From Calliopsis andreniformis (Eukaryota; Arthropoda; Insecta; Hymenoptera; Andrenidae): a DNA stretch of 64,000 nt. Positions 48,655 through 62,705 of the stretch are shown here, piece by piece. How positions within the stretch are numbered: the first letter of the stretch is position 1; every line of letters starts with the position of its first letter. The stretch spans positions 9,796,001-9,860,000 of the forward strand of contig NW_027480423.1 of the NCBI RefSeq assembly GCF_051401765.1, read 5' to 3'. Both the position numbers and the translations under genes were made by a program. Below the pieces are notes generated by a model. It saw only the letters and a list, made by a program, of their open reading frames with translations, was not told where the DNA came from and did not search any database.

Positions 48655-50977
48655 GGTAGCAATTATTCGTTTTATACGATGGAACAACTGTTCTATTTAT
48701 TTTGTATTTCATGCTTCGGGCGTTGACTTCTAAGGCCCTAACCCTTCAATCTGTTGGAACAACGCCCTAGGGTGAAGCCTAGGTTGCCCGTAAAGTAGAA
48801 ATGCCCATAACTTTCATACAGGTTGCAATTATTCGTTTTATACGATGGAAAAACTGTTGTATTTATATTGTATTTTATGCTTCTGGCGCCGACTTCTAGG
48901 GCACTAACTATTCGTTCTGGTGGAGCAGCGCCCTAGGGTGAAGCCTCGGTTGCCCGGAACGTAGAAATGACCATTACTTTTACACTGGTTTCAATTATTC
49001 GTTTTATACGATGGAAAAACTGTTGCATCTTTATTGTATTTTATGCCTCTGGCGTTGACTTCTAAGGCCCTAACTATTCGATCTGGTGGAGCAACGCCCT
49101 AGAGTGAAGCCTAGGTTGCCCGGCACGTAGAAATGACCATAACTTTCACAATGGTAGCAATTATTCGTTTTATACAATGGAAAAACTGTTCTATTTATTT
49201 TGTAGTTTATGCTTCGGGCGTTGACTTCTAAGGCCCTAACTATTCGATCTGGTTTAGCAACACCCTAGGGTGTAGCCAAGCTTGCTCGGAACGTAGGACA
49301 TACCATTACCCTCACACTGGTTTCAATTAGTCGTTTTATACGATGGAAAAACTTTTGCATCTTTATTGTATTTTATGCTTGTGACGTTGACTTCTAAGGC
49401 TCTATCTATTCGATCTGGTGGAGCAACCCCTAGAGTGAAGCCTAGGTTGCTCGGAAAGTAGAAATGACCATAGGTTTCATACTGGTTGCAATTATTCGTT
49501 CTATACGATGGAAGAACTGTTGTATTTACATTGTATTTTATGCTTCTGGCGTTGACTTCTAAGGCCCTAGCTGTTCGATCTAGTGGAGCAACGCCCTGGA
49601 GTGAAACCTAGGTTGCCCGGAACGGAGAATTGGCCATCACTTTCAAACTGGTTGCAATCATTCCTGTTATATGATGGAAACACTGTTGTATTTTCTTTGC
49701 ATTTTATGGTTCGGGCGTTGACTTCTAAGGCCCTAACTATTCAATCCGTTGGAGCAACGCCCTAGGGTGAAGCCTAGGTTGCTCTGAAAGTAGAAATGAC
49801 CATAAGTTTCATACAGGTTGCAATTATTTGTTTCATACGATGGAAAAACTGTTGTATTTATATTGTATTTTATGCTTCTGGAGTTGAATTCTAGGGCACT
49901 AACTACTCGATCTGGTGGAGCAACGCCCTAGAGTGAAGCCTAGGTTGCCCGGAAGGTAGAATTGGCCATCACTTTCAAACTGGTCGCAATTATTCCTGTT
50001 ATATGATTGAAACACTGTTGTATTTTTTTTGCATTTTATGGTTCGGGCGTAGACTTATAAGGCCCTAACTATTCAATCTGTTGGAGCAACGCCCTAGGGT
50101 GAAGCCTAGGTTGCTCGGAAAGTAGAAATGACCATATGTTTCATACTGGTTGCAATTATTCGTTTTATACGATGGAAAAGCTGTTGTATTTATATTGTAT
50201 TTTATGCTTCTGGCGTTGACTTCTATGGCCCTACCTATTCGATTTGGTGGAGCAACACCCTACAGTGAAGCCTAGGTTGTCAGAAACGTAGAAATGAACA
50301 TAACTTTCACACTGGTAGCAATTATTCGTATTATACAATGGAAAAACTGTTCTATTTATTTTGTATTTTATGCTTCGGGCGTTGACTTCTAAGGCCCTAA
50401 CTATTCGATCTGGTGGAGCAACGCCCTAGAGTGAAGCCTAGGTTGCCCGGAACGTAGAAATGAACATAACTTTCACACTGGTAGCAATTATTCGTTTTAT
50501 ACAATGGAAAAGCTGTTCTATTTATTTTGTGTTTTATGCTTCGGGCGTTGACTTCTTTGGCCATACCTATTCGATCAGGTGGAGCAACACCCTATAGTCA
50601 AGCCTAGGTTGCCCGGAACGTAGAAATGACCATAACATTCACACCCGTTGCAATTATTCATGCTATACGATGGAAAAACTGTTGCATTTTTATTGTATTT
50701 TATGCTTCTAGCGTTGACTTCTAAGGCCGTAGCTATTAGATGTGGTGGAGTAACGCCCTAGAGTGACGCCTAGGTTGCCTGGAACGTAGAAACGACCATT
50801 ACTTTCACAATGTTTCCAATTATTCATTTTATACGATGGAAAAACTGTTGTACTTATATTGTATTTTATTCTTATGGCGTTGAATTCTAAGTCCCTAGCT
50901 ATGCGATCTGGTGGAGCAACGCCATAGAGTGAAACCAAGGTTGCCCGGAACGTAGAAATTACCATAGCTTTCAAACT
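48655..50977. repeat. 14-mer HOR unit U4 (2323 bp)
   Basis: Near-identical to U1 at offset 7731, including the one-base loss near 49426 and gtatttacattg near 49522. HindIII site at 49278. Confidence 0.92.
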
Positions 50978-53301
50978 GGTAGCAATTATTCGTTTTATAC
51001 GATGGAACAACTGTTCTATTTATTTTGTATTTCATGCTTCGGGCGTTGACTTCTAAGGCCCTAACCCTTCAATCTGTTGGAACAACGCCCTAGGGTGAAG
51101 CCTAGGTTGCCCGTAAAGTAGAAATGCCCATAACTTTCATACAGGTTGCAATTATTCGTTTTATACGATGGAAAAACTGTTGTATTTATATTGTATTTTA
51201 TGCTTCTGGCGCCGACTCCTAGGGCACTAACTATTCGTTCTGGTGGAGCAGCGCCCTAGGGTGAAGCCTCGGTTGCCCGGAACGTAGAAATGACCATTAC
51301 TTTTACACTGGTTTCAATTATTCGTTTTATACGATGGAAAAACTGTTGCATCTTTATTGTATTTTATGCCTCTGGCGTTGACTTCTAAGGCCCTAACTAT
51401 TCGATCTGGTGGAGCAACGCCCTAGAGTGAAGCCTAGGTTGCCCGGCACGTAGAAATGACCACAACTTCCACAATGGTAGCAATTATTCGTTTTATACAA
51501 TGGAAAAACTGTTCTATTTATTTTGTAGTTTATGCTTCGGGCGTTGACTTCTAAGGCCCTAACTATTCGATCTGGTTTAGCAACACCCTAGGGTGTAGCC
51601 AAGCTTGCTCGGAACGTAGGACATACCATTACCCTCACACTGGTTTCAATTAGTCGTTTTATACGATGGAAAAACTGTTGCATCTTTATTGTATTTTATG
51701 CTTGTGACGTTGACTTCTAAGGCTCTATCTATTCGATCTGGTGGAGCAACGCCCTAGAGTGAAGCCTAGGTTGCTCGGAAAGTAGAAATGACCATAGGTT
51801 TCATACTGGTTGCAATTATTCGTTCTATACGATGGAAGAACTGTTGTATTTATATTGTATTTTATGCTTCTGGCGTTGACTTCTAAGGCCCTAGCTGTTC
51901 GATCTAGTGGAGCAACGCCCTGGAGTGAAACCTAGGTTGCCCGGAACGGAGAATTGGCCATCACTTTCAAACTGGTTGCAATCATTCCTGTTATATGATG
52001 GAAACACTGTTGTATTTTCTTTGCATTTTATGGTTCGGGCGTTGACTTCTAAGGCCCTAACTATTCAATCCGTTGGAGCAACGCCCTAGGGTGAAGCCTA
52101 GGTTGCTCTGAAAGTAGAAATGACCATAAGTTTCATACAGGTTGCAATTATTTGTTTCATACGATGGAAAAGCTGTTGTATTTATATTGTATTTTATGCT
52201 TCTGGAGTTGAATTCTAGGGCACTAACTACTCGATCTGGTGGAGCAACGCCCTAGAGTGAAGCCTAGGTTGCCCGGAAGGTAGAATTGGCCATCACTTTC
52301 AAACTGGTCGCAATTATTCCTGTTATATGATTGAAACACTGTTGTATTTTTTTTGCATTTTATGGTTCGGGCGTAGACTTATAAGGCCCTAACTATTCAA
52401 TCTGTTGGAGCAACGCCCTAGGGTGAAGCCTAGGTTGCTCGGAAAGTAGAAATGACCATATGTTTCATACTGGTTGCAATTATTCGTTTTATACGATGGA
52501 AAAGCTGTTGTATTTATATTGTATTTTATGCTTCTGGCGTTGACTTCTATGGCCCTACCTATTCGATTTGGTGGAGCAACACCCTACAGTGAAGCCTAGG
52601 TTGTCAGAAACGTAGAAATGAACATAACTTTCACACTGGTAGCAATTATTCGTATTATACAATGGAAAAACTGTTCTATTTATTTTGTATTTTATGCTTC
52701 GGGCGTTGACTTCTAAGGCCCTAACTATTCGATCTGGTGGAGCAACGCCCTAGAGTGAAGCCTAGGTTGCCCGGAACGTAGAAATGAACATAACTTTCAC
52801 ACTGGTAGCAATTATTCGTTTTATACAATGGAAAAGCTGTTCTATTTATTTTGTGTTTTATGCTTCGGGCGTTGACTTCTTTGGCCATACCTATTCGATC
52901 AGGTGGAGCAACACCCTATAGTCAAGCCTAGGTTGCCCGGAACGTAGAAATGACCATAACATTCACACCCGTTGCAATTATTCATGCTATACGATGGAAA
53001 AACTGTTGCATTTTTATTGTATTTTATGCTTCTAGCGTTGACTTCTAAGGCCGTAGCTATTAGATGTGGTGGAGTAACGCCCTAGAGTGACGCCTAGGTT
53101 GCCTGGAACGTAGAAACGACCATTACTTTCACAATGTTTCCAATTATTCATTTTATACGATGGAAAAACTGTTGTACTCATATTGTATTTTATTCTTATG
53201 GCGTTGAATTCTAAGTCCCTAGCTATGCGATCTGGTGGAGCAACGCCATAGAGTGAAACCAAGGTTGCCCGGAACGTAGAAATTACCATAGCTTTCAAAC
53301 T
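50978..53301. repeat. 14-mer HOR unit U5 (2324 bp)
   Basis: Near-identical to U2 at offset 7731. HindIII site at 51601. A private change is gccgactcctaggg near 51210, where other units read gccgacttctaggg. Confidence 0.92.
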
Positions 53302-55887
53302 GGTAGCAATTATTCGTTTTATACGATGGAACAACTGTTCTATTTATTTTGTATTTCATGCTTCGGGCGTTGACTTCTAAGGCCCTAACCCTTCAATCTG
53401 TTGGAACAACGCCCTAGGGTGAAGCCTAGGTTGCCCGTAAAGTAGAAATGCCCATAACTTTCATACAGGTTGCAATTATTCGTTTTATACGATGGAAAAA
53501 CTGTTGTATTTATATTGCATTTTATGCTTCTGGCGCCGACTTCTAGGGCACTAACTATTCGTTCTGGTGGAGCAGCGCCCTAGGGTGAAGCCTCGGTTGC
53601 CCGGAACGTAGAAATGACCATTACTTTTACACTGGTTTCAATTATTCGTTTTATACGATGGAAAAACTGTTGCATCTTTATTGTATTTTATGCCTCTGGC
53701 GTTGACTTCTAAGGCCCTAACTATTCGATCTGGTGGAGCAACGCCCTAGAGTGAAGCCTAGGTTGCCCGGCACGTAGAAATGACCATAACTTTCACAATG
53801 GTAGCAATTATTCGTTTTATACAATGGAAAAACTGTTGTATTTATATTGTATTTTATGCTTGTGGCGCTAACTTCTAGGGCACTAACTATTCGATCTGGT
53901 GTAGCAGCGCCCTAGGGTGAAGCCTAGGTTGCCCGGAACGTAGAAATGACCATAACATTCACACCGGTTGCAAATAGTCTAACTATTCGGTCTGGTTGAG
54001 CAACGCCCTAGAGTGAAGCCTAGGTTGCCCGGCACGTAGAAATGACCATAACTTTCACAATGGTAGCAATTATTCGTTTTATACAATGGAAAAACTGTTC
54101 TATTTATTTTGTAGTTTATGCTTCGGGCGTTGACTTCTAAGGCCCTAACTATTCGATCTGGTTTAGCAACACCCTAGGGTGTAGCCAAGCTTGCTCGGAA
54201 CGTAGGACATACCATTACCCTCACACTGGTTTCAATTAGTCGTTTTATACGATGGAAAAACTTTTGCATCTTTATTGTATTTTATGCTTGTGACGTTGAC
54301 TTCTAAGGCTCTATCTATTCGATCTGGTGGAGCAACGCCCTAGAGTGAAGCCTAGGTTGCTCGGAAAGTAGAAATGACCATAGGTTTCATACTGGTTGCA
54401 ATTATTCGTTCTATACGATGGAAGAACTGTTGTATTTATATTGTATTTTATGCTTCTGGCGTTGACTTCTAAGGCCCTAGCTGTTCGATCTAGTGGAGCA
54501 ACGCCCTGGAGTGAAACCTAGGTTGCCCGGAACGGAGAATTGGCCATCACTTTCAAACTGGTTGCAATCATTCCTGTTATATGATGGAAACACTGTTGTA
54601 TTTTCTTTGCATTTTATGGTTCGGGCGTTGACTTCTAAGGCCCTAACTATTCAATCCGTTGGAGCAACGCCCTAGGGTGAAGCCTAGGTTGCTCTGAAAG
54701 TAGAAATGACCATAAGTTTCATACAGGTTGCAATTATTTGTTTCATACGATGGAAAAACTGTTGTATTTATATTGTATTTTATGCTTCTGGAGTTGAATT
54801 CTAGGGCACTAACTACTCGATCTGGTGGAGCAACGCCCTAGAGTGAAGCCTAGGTTGCCCGGAAGGTAGAATTGGCCATCACTTTCAAACTGGTCGCAAT
54901 TATTCCTGTTATATGATTGAAACACTGTTGTATTTTTTTTGCATTTTATGGTTCGGGCGTAGACTTATAAGGCCCTAACTATTCAATCTGTTGGAGCAAC
55001 GCCCTAGGGTGAAGCCTAGGTTGCTCGGAAAGTAGAAATGACCATATGTTTCATACTGGTTGCAATTATTCGTTTTATACGATGGAAAAGCTGTTGTATT
55101 TATATTGTATTTTATGCTTCTGGCGTTGACTTCTATGGCCCTACCTATTCGATTTGGTGGAGCAACACCCTACAGTGAAGCCTAGGTTGTCAGAAACGTA
55201 GAAATGAACATAACTTTCACACTGGTAGCAATTATTCGTATTATACAATGGAAAAACTGTTCTATTTATTTTGTATTTTATGCTTCGGGCGTTGACTTCT
55301 AAGGCCCTAACTATTCGATCTGGTGGAGCAACGCCCTAGAGTGAAGCCTAGGTTGCCCGGAACGTAGAAATGAACATAACTTTCACACTGGTAGCAATTA
55401 TTCGTTTTATACAATGGAAAAGCTGTTCTATTTATTTTGTGTTTTATGCTTCGGGCGTTGACTTCTTTGGCCATACCTATTCGATCAGGTGGAGCAACAC
55501 CCTATAGTCAAGCCTAGGTTGCCCGGAACGTAGAAATGACCATAACATTCACACCCGTTGCAATTATTCATGCTATACGATGGAAAAACTGTTGCATTTT
55601 TATTGTATTTTATGCTTCTAGCGTTGACTTCTAAGGCCGTAGCTATTAGATGTGGTGGAGTAACGCCCTAGAGTGACGCCTAGGTTGCCTGGAACGTAGA
55701 AACGACCATTACTTTCACAATGTTTCCAATTATTCATTTTATACGATGGAAAAACTGTTGTACTTATATTGTATTTTATTCTTATGGCGTTGAATTCTAA
55801 GTCCCTAGCTATGCGATCTGGTGGAGCAACGCCATAGAGTGAAACCAAGGTTGCCCGGAACGTAGAAATTACCATAGCTTTCAAACT
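53302..55887. repeat. Expanded HOR unit U6 (2586 bp)
   Basis: Like U3 it contains the gtggcgctaac monomer and the truncated monomer. After the truncated monomer, however, it resumes at the fourth monomer (gtagtttatgc near 54113) rather than at the first. The excess over 2324 is 262 bp, one full plus one 96-bp monomer, three monomers (498 bp) less than U3. HindIII site at 54187. Confidence 0.9.
53928..54023. repeat. Truncated 96-bp monomer, copy 3
   Basis: Same deletion as the other two copies and exactly 7731 bp after copy 2. Confidence 0.9.
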
Positions 55888-58211
55888 GGTAGCAATTATT
55901 CGTTTTATACGATGGAACAACTGTTCTATTTATTTTGTATTTCATGCTTCGGGCGTTGACTTCTAAGGCCCTAACCCTTCAATCTGTTGGAACAACGCCC
56001 TAGGGTGAAGCCTAGGTTGCCCGTAAAGTAGAAATGCCCATAACTTTCATACAGGTTGCAATTATTCGTTTTATACGATGGAAAAACTGTTGTATTTATA
56101 TTGTATTTTATGCTTCTGGCGCCGACTTCTAGGGCACTAACTATTCGTTCTGGTGGAGCAGCGCCCTAGGGTGAAGCCTCGGTTGCCCGGAACGTAGAAA
56201 TGACCATTACTTTTACACTGGTTTCAATTATTCGTTTTATACGATGGAAAAACTGTTGCATCTTTATTGTATTTTATGCCTCTGGCGTTGACTTCTAAGG
56301 CCCTAACTATTCGATCTGGTGGAGCAACGCCCTAGAGTGAAGCCTAGGTTGCCCGGCACGTAGAAATGACCACAACTTTCACAATGGTAGCAATTATTCG
56401 TTTTATACAATGGAAAAACTGTTCTATTTATTTTGTAGTTTATGCTTCGGGCGTTGACTTCTAAGGCCCTAACTATTCGATCTGGTTTAGCAACACCCTA
56501 GGGTGTAGCCAAGCTTGCTCGGAACGTAGGACATACCATTACCCTCACACTGGTTTCAATTAGTCGTTTTATACGATGGAAAAACTGTTGCATCTTTATT
56601 GTATTTTATGCTTGTGACGTTGACTTCTAAGGCTCTATCTATTCGATCTGGTGGAGCAACGCCCTAGAGTGAAGCCTAGGTTGCTCGGAAAGTAGAAATG
56701 ACCATAGGTTTCATACTGGTTGCAATTATTCGTTCTATACGATGGAAGAACTGTTGTATTTATATTGTATTTTATGCTTCTGGCGTTGACTTCTAAGGCC
56801 CTAGCTGTTCGATCTAGTGGAGCAACGCCCTGGAGTGAAACCTAGGTTGCCCGGAACGGAGAATTGGCCATCACTTTCAAACTGGTTGCAATCATTCCTG
56901 TTATATGATGGAAACACTGTTGTATTTTCTTTGCATTTTATGGTTCGGGCGTTGACTTCTAAGGCCCTAACTATTCAATCCGTTGGAGCAACGCCCTAGG
57001 GTGAAGCCTAGGTTGCTCTGAAAGTAGAAATGACCATAAGTTTCATACAGGTTGCAATTATTTGTTTCATACGATGGAAAAACTGTTGTATTTATATTGT
57101 ATTTTATGCTTCTGGAGTTGAATTCTAGGGCACTAACTACTCGATCTGGTGGAGCAACGCCCTAGAGTGAAGCCTAGGTTGCCCGGAAGGTAGAATTGGC
57201 CATCACTTTCAAACTGGTCGCAATTATTCCTGTTATATGATTGAAACACTGTTGTATTTTTTTTGCATTTTATGGTTCGGGCGTAGACTTATAAGGCCCT
57301 AACTATTCAATCTGTTGGAGCAACGCCCTAGGGTGAAGCCTAGGTTGCTCGGAAAGTAGAAATGACCATATGTTTCATACTGGTTGCAATTATTCGTTTT
57401 ATACGATGGAAAAGCTGTTGTATTTATATTGTATTTTATGCTTCTGGCGTTGACTTCTATGGCCCTACCTATTCGATTTGGTGGAGCAACACCCTACAGT
57501 GAAGCCTAGGTTGTCAGAAACGTAGAAATGAACATAACTTTCACACTGGTAGCAATTATTCGTATTATACAATGGAAAAACTGTTCTATTTATTTTGTAT
57601 TTTATGCTTCGGGCGTTGACTTCTAAGGCCCTAACTATTCGATCTGGTGGAGCAACGCCCTAGAGTGAAGCCTAGGTTGCCCGGAACGTAGAAATGAACA
57701 TAACTTTCACACTGGTAGCAATTATTCGTTTTATACAATGGAAAAGCTGTTCTATTTATTTTGTGTTTTATGCTTCGGGCGTTGACTTCTTTGGCCATAC
57801 CTATTCGATCAGGTGGAGCAACACCCTATAGTCAAGCCTAGGTTGCCCGGAACGTAGAAATGACCATAACATTCACACCCGTTGCAATTATTCATGCTAT
57901 ACGATGGAAAAACTGTTGCATTTTTATTGTATTTTATGCTTCTAGCGTTGACTTCTAAGGCCGTAGCTATTAGATGTGGTGGAGTAACGCCCTAGAGTGA
58001 CGCCTAGGTTGCCTGGAACGTAGAAACGACCATTACTTTCACAATGTTTCCAATTATTCATTTTATACGATGGAAAAACTGTTGTACTCATATTGTATTT
58101 TATTCTTATGGCGTTGAATTCTAAGTCCCTAGCTATGCGATCTGGTGGAGCAACGCCATAGAGTGAAACCAAGGTTGCCCGGAACGTAGAAATTACCATA
58201 GCTTTCAAACT
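55888..58211. repeat. 14-mer HOR unit U7 (2324 bp)
   Basis: Full-length unit with no truncated monomer. HindIII site at 56511. It carries the ctgttgcatc and tgtactcat markers of the U2/U5 subtype but gaaaaactg near 57075 like U1/U4, so it is a recombinant or intermediate subtype. Confidence 0.9.
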
Positions 58212-58990
58212 GGTAGCAATTATTCGTTTTATACGATGGAACAACTGTTCTATTTATTTTGTATTTCATGCTTCGGGCGTTGACTTCTAAGGCCCTAACC
58301 CTTCAATCTGTTGGAACAACGCCCTAGGGTGAAGCCTAGGTTGCCCGTAAAGTAGAAATGCCCATAACTTTCATACAGGTTGCAATTATTCGTTTTATAC
58401 GATGGAAAAACTGTTGTATTTATATTGCATTTTATGCTTCTGGCGCCGACTTCTAGGGCACTAACTATTCGTTCTGGTGGAGCAGCGCCCTAGGGTGAAG
58501 CCTCGGTTGCCCGGAACGTAGAAATGACCATTACTTTTACACTGGTTTCAATTATTCGTTTTATACGATGGAAAAACTGTTGCATCTTTATTGTATTTTA
58601 TGCCTCTGGCGTTGACTTCTAAGGCCCTAACTATTCGATCTGGTGGAGCAACGCCCTAGAGTGAAGCCTAGGTTGCCCGGCACGTAGAAATGACCATAAC
58701 TTTCACAATGGTAGCAATTATTCGTTTTATACAATGGAAAAACTGTTCTATTTATTTTGTAGTTTATGCTTCGGGCGTTGACTTCTAAGGCCCTAACTAT
58801 TCGATCTGGTTTAGCAACACCCTAGGGTGTAGCCAAGCTTGCTCGGAACGTAGGACATACCAATACCCTCACACTGGTTTCAATTAGTCGTTTTATGCGA
58901 TGGAAAAACTGTTGCATCTTTATTGTATTTTATGCTTGTGACGTTGACTTCTAAGGCTCTATCTATTCGATCTGGTGGAGCAACGCCCTA
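58212..58990. repeat. Partial trailing HOR unit U8
   Basis: About five monomers in HOR order, with the last HindIII site of the series at 58835 and a few private changes (accaatacc near 58858, tttatgcgatgg near 58891). The HOR order breaks near 58990, where ctaggttgccggaaag replaces the expected ctaggttgctcggaaag. Confidence 0.85.
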
Positions 58991-60049
58991 GAGTGAAACC
59001 TAGGTTGCCGGAAAGTAGAAATGACCATAACTTTCAGACTGGTTGCAATTATTCGTTTTATACGAAGGAAAAACTGTTGTATTTATATTGTTTTTTATTT
59101 TTCTGGCGTTGACTCCTGAGGCACTAACTATTCGATCTGGTGGAGCAACGCCCTAGAGTGAAGCCGAGGTTGCCCGGAACGTAGAAATGACCATCACGTT
59201 CAAACTGGTTGCAATTATTCCGGTTATATGATGGAAAAACTGTCTATTTATTTTGTATTTTATGCTTCGGGCGTTGACTTCTAAGGCCCTAACTATTCAA
59301 TCTGTTGGAGCAACGCCCTAAGGTGAAGCCTAGGTTGCCCGGAACGTATAAATGACAATCACTTTCAAACTGGTTGCAATTATTGCTGTTATATGATGGA
59401 AAAGCTGTTGTATTTTTATTGCATTTTATGCTTCGGGCATTGACTTCTAAGGCCCTAACTATTCAATCTGTTGTAGCAACGCCCGAGGGTGAAGCCTGGG
59501 TTTCCCGGAACGTAGAAATGACCATAACTTTCACGCCGGCAGCAATTATTCGTTTTATACGATGGAAAAACTGTTGTATTAATATTGCATTTTATTCTTA
59601 TGGCGTTGAATTCTAAGTCCCTAGCTATGCGATCTGGTTGAGCAACGCCATAGAGTGAAACCAAGGTTGCCCGGAACGTAGAAATTACCATAGCTTTCAA
59701 ACTGGTAGCAATTATTCGTTTTATACGATGGAACAACTGTTCTATTTATTTAGTATTTCATGCTTCGGGCGTTGACTTCTAAGGCCCTAACCTTTCAATC
59801 TGCTGGAACAACGCCCTAGGGTGAAGCCTAGGTTGCCCGTAAAGTAGAAATGCCCATAACTTTCATACAGGTTGCAATTATTCGTTTTATACGATGGAAA
59901 AACTGTTGTATTTATATTGTATTTTATGCTTCTGGCGTTGACTTCTAAGGCCCTAGCTGTTCGATCTAGTGGAGCAACGCCCTAGAGTGAAGCCTAGGTT
60001 GCCCGGAAAGGAGAAATGACCATCATGTTCAAACTGGTTGCAATTAATC
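58991..60049. repeat. Heterogeneous junction between two HORs
   Basis: About six monomers with private changes (tacgaaggaaaaac near 59061, attgttttttatttttctgg near 59087, a one-base-short aactgtctattt near 59236). One segment (59590-59900) returns to the ttcttatggcgtt and gatggaacaactg monomers of the 14-mer HOR. No non-satellite sequence is seen. Confidence 0.7.
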
Positions 60050-62705
60050 CTTTTATACGATGGAAAAGCTGTTGTATTTATATCGTGTTTTATGCTTCTG
60101 GCATTTACTTCTAAGGACCTAACTATTCGATCTGGTGGAGCAACGCCCTAGAGTGAAGCCTAGGTTGCTCGGAACGTAGAATTGGCCATCACTTTCAAAC
60201 TGGTCGAAATTATTCCTGTTATATGATGGAAACACTGTTGTATTTTTTTTGCATTTTATGGTTCGGGCGTAGACTTCTAAGGCCCTAACTATTCAATCTG
60301 TTGGAGCAACGCCCTAGGGTGAAGCCTAGGTTGCTCGGAAAGTAGAAATGACCATAAGTTTCATACTGGTTGCAATTATTCGTTTTATACGATGGAAAAG
60401 CTGTTGTATTTATATCGTATTTTATGCTTCTGGCGTTGACTTCTTAGGCCGTAACTATTCGGTCTGGTGGAGCAACGCCCTGGAGTGAAACCTAGGTTGC
60501 CCGGAACGTAGAATTGGCCATCACTTTCAAACTGGTTGCAATTATTCCTGTTATATGATGGAAACACTGTTGTATTTTCTTTGCATTTTATGGTTCGGGC
60601 GTTGACTTCTAAGGCCCTAACTATTCAATCTGTTGGAGCAACGCCCTAGGGTAAAGCCTAGGTTGCTCCGAAAGTAGAAATGACCACAAGTTTCATACTG
60701 GTTGCAATTATTCGTTTTATACGATTGAAAACTGTTGTATTTATATTGTATTTTATGCTTCTGGCGTTGACTTCTAAGGCACTAGCTATTCGATCTGGTG
60801 GAGCAACGCCCTAGAGTGAAGCCTAGGTTGCCCGGAACGTAGAATTGGCCATCACTTTCAAACTGGTCGCAATTATTCCTGTTATATGATTGAAACACTG
60901 TTGTATTTTTTTTGCATTTTATGTTTCGGGCTTTAGACTTCTAAGGCCCTAACTATTCAATCTGTTGGAGCAACGCCCTAGGGTGAAGCCTAGGTGGCTC
61001 GGAAAGTAGAAATGACCATAAGTTTCATACTGGTTGCAATTATTCGTTTTATACGACGGAAAAGCTGTTGTATTTATATTGTATTTTATGCTTCTGGCGT
61101 TGACTTCTAAGGCCCTAACTATTCAATCTGTTGGAGCAACGCCCTAGGGTGAAGCCTAGGTTGCTCGGAAAGTAGAAATAACCATAAGTTTCATACTGGT
61201 TGCAATTACTCGTTTTATACGATGGAAAAACTGTTGTATTTATATTGTATTTTATGCTTCTGGCGTTGACTTCTAAGGCCCTAGCTGTTCGATCTAGTGG
61301 AGCAACGCCCTAGAGTGAAGCCTAGGTTGCTCGGAAAGTAGAAATGACCATAGGTTTCATACTGGTTGCAATTATCCGTTCTATACGATGGAAGAACTGT
61401 TGTATTTATATTGTATTTTATGCTTCTGGCGTTGTCTTCTAAGGCCCTAGCTGTTCGATCTAGTGGAGCAACGCCCTGGAGTGAAACCTAGGTTGCCCGG
61501 AACGGAGAATTGGCCATCACTTTCAAACTGGTTGCAATCATTCCTGTTATATGATGGAAACACTGTTGTATTTTCTTTGCATTTTATGGTTCGGGCGTTG
61601 ACTTCTAAGGCCCTAACTATTCAATCCGTTGGAGCAACGCCCTAGGGTGAAGCCTAGGTTGCTCTGAAAGTAGAAATGACCATAAGTTTCATACAGGTTG
61701 CAATTATTTGTTTCATACGATGGAAAAACTGTTGTATTTATATTGTATTTTATGCTTCTGGAGTTGAATTCTAGGGCACTAACTACTCGATCTGGTGGAG
61801 CAACGCCCTAGAGTGAAGCCTAGGTTGCCCGGAACGTAGAATTGGCCATCACTTTCAAACTGGTCACAATTATTCCTGTTATATGATTGAAACACTGTTG
61901 TATATTTTTTGCATTTTATGGTTCGGGCGTAGACTTATAAGGCCCTAACTATTCAATCTGTTGGAGCAACGCCCTAGGGTGAAGCCTAGGTTGCTCGGAA
62001 AGTAGAAATGACCATAAGTTTCATACTGGTTGCAATTATTCGTTTTATACGATGGAAAAGCTGTTGTATTTATATTGTATTTTATGCTTCTGGCGTTGAC
62101 TTCTAAGGCACTAACTATTCGATCTGGTGAAGCAACGCCCTAGAGTGAAGCCTAGGTTGCCCGGGACGTAGAATTGGCCATCACTTTCAACCTGGTTGCA
62201 CTTATTCCTGTTATATTATGGAAACACTGTTGTATTTTTATTGCATTTTATGCTTCGGGCGTTGACTTCTAAGGCCCTAACTATTCAATCTGTTGGAGCA
62301 ACGCTCTAGGGTGAAGCCTAGGTTGCTCGGAGAGTAGAAATGACCATAAGTTTCATACTGGCTGCAATTACTCGTTTTATACGATGGAAAAACTGTTGTA
62401 TTTATATTGTATTTTATGCTTCTGGCGTTGAATTCTAGGGCACTAACCATTCGATCTGGTGGAGCAACGCCCTGGAGTGAAGGCTAGGTTGCCCGGAACG
62501 TAGAATTGGCCATCACTTTCAAACTGGTCGCAATTATTCCTGTTATATGATGGAAACACTGTTGTATTTTTTTTGCATTTTATGGTTCGGGCGTGAATTT
62601 CTAAGGCCCTAAAAATTCAATCTGTTGGAGCAACGCCCTAGGGTGAAGCCTAGGTTGCTCGGAAAGTAGAAATGACCATAAGTTTCATACTGGTTGCAAT
62701 TATTC
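60050..62705. repeat. 16-mer HOR, copy 1 (2656 bp)
   Basis: Offset to the next copy is 2656 (16 x 166). Positions 60050-61344 match 62706-64000 with only about three differences noticed (gcatttact/gcgtttact; cttctggcg/ctcctggcg; attgaaaactg/attgaagactg). The unit is built largely of alternating A and B monomers. Positions 61342-62000 also carry the series found at about 41730-42390 of the 14-mer HOR (gaactgttg, ggagaattggcc, gttctatacg). Confidence 0.88.
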
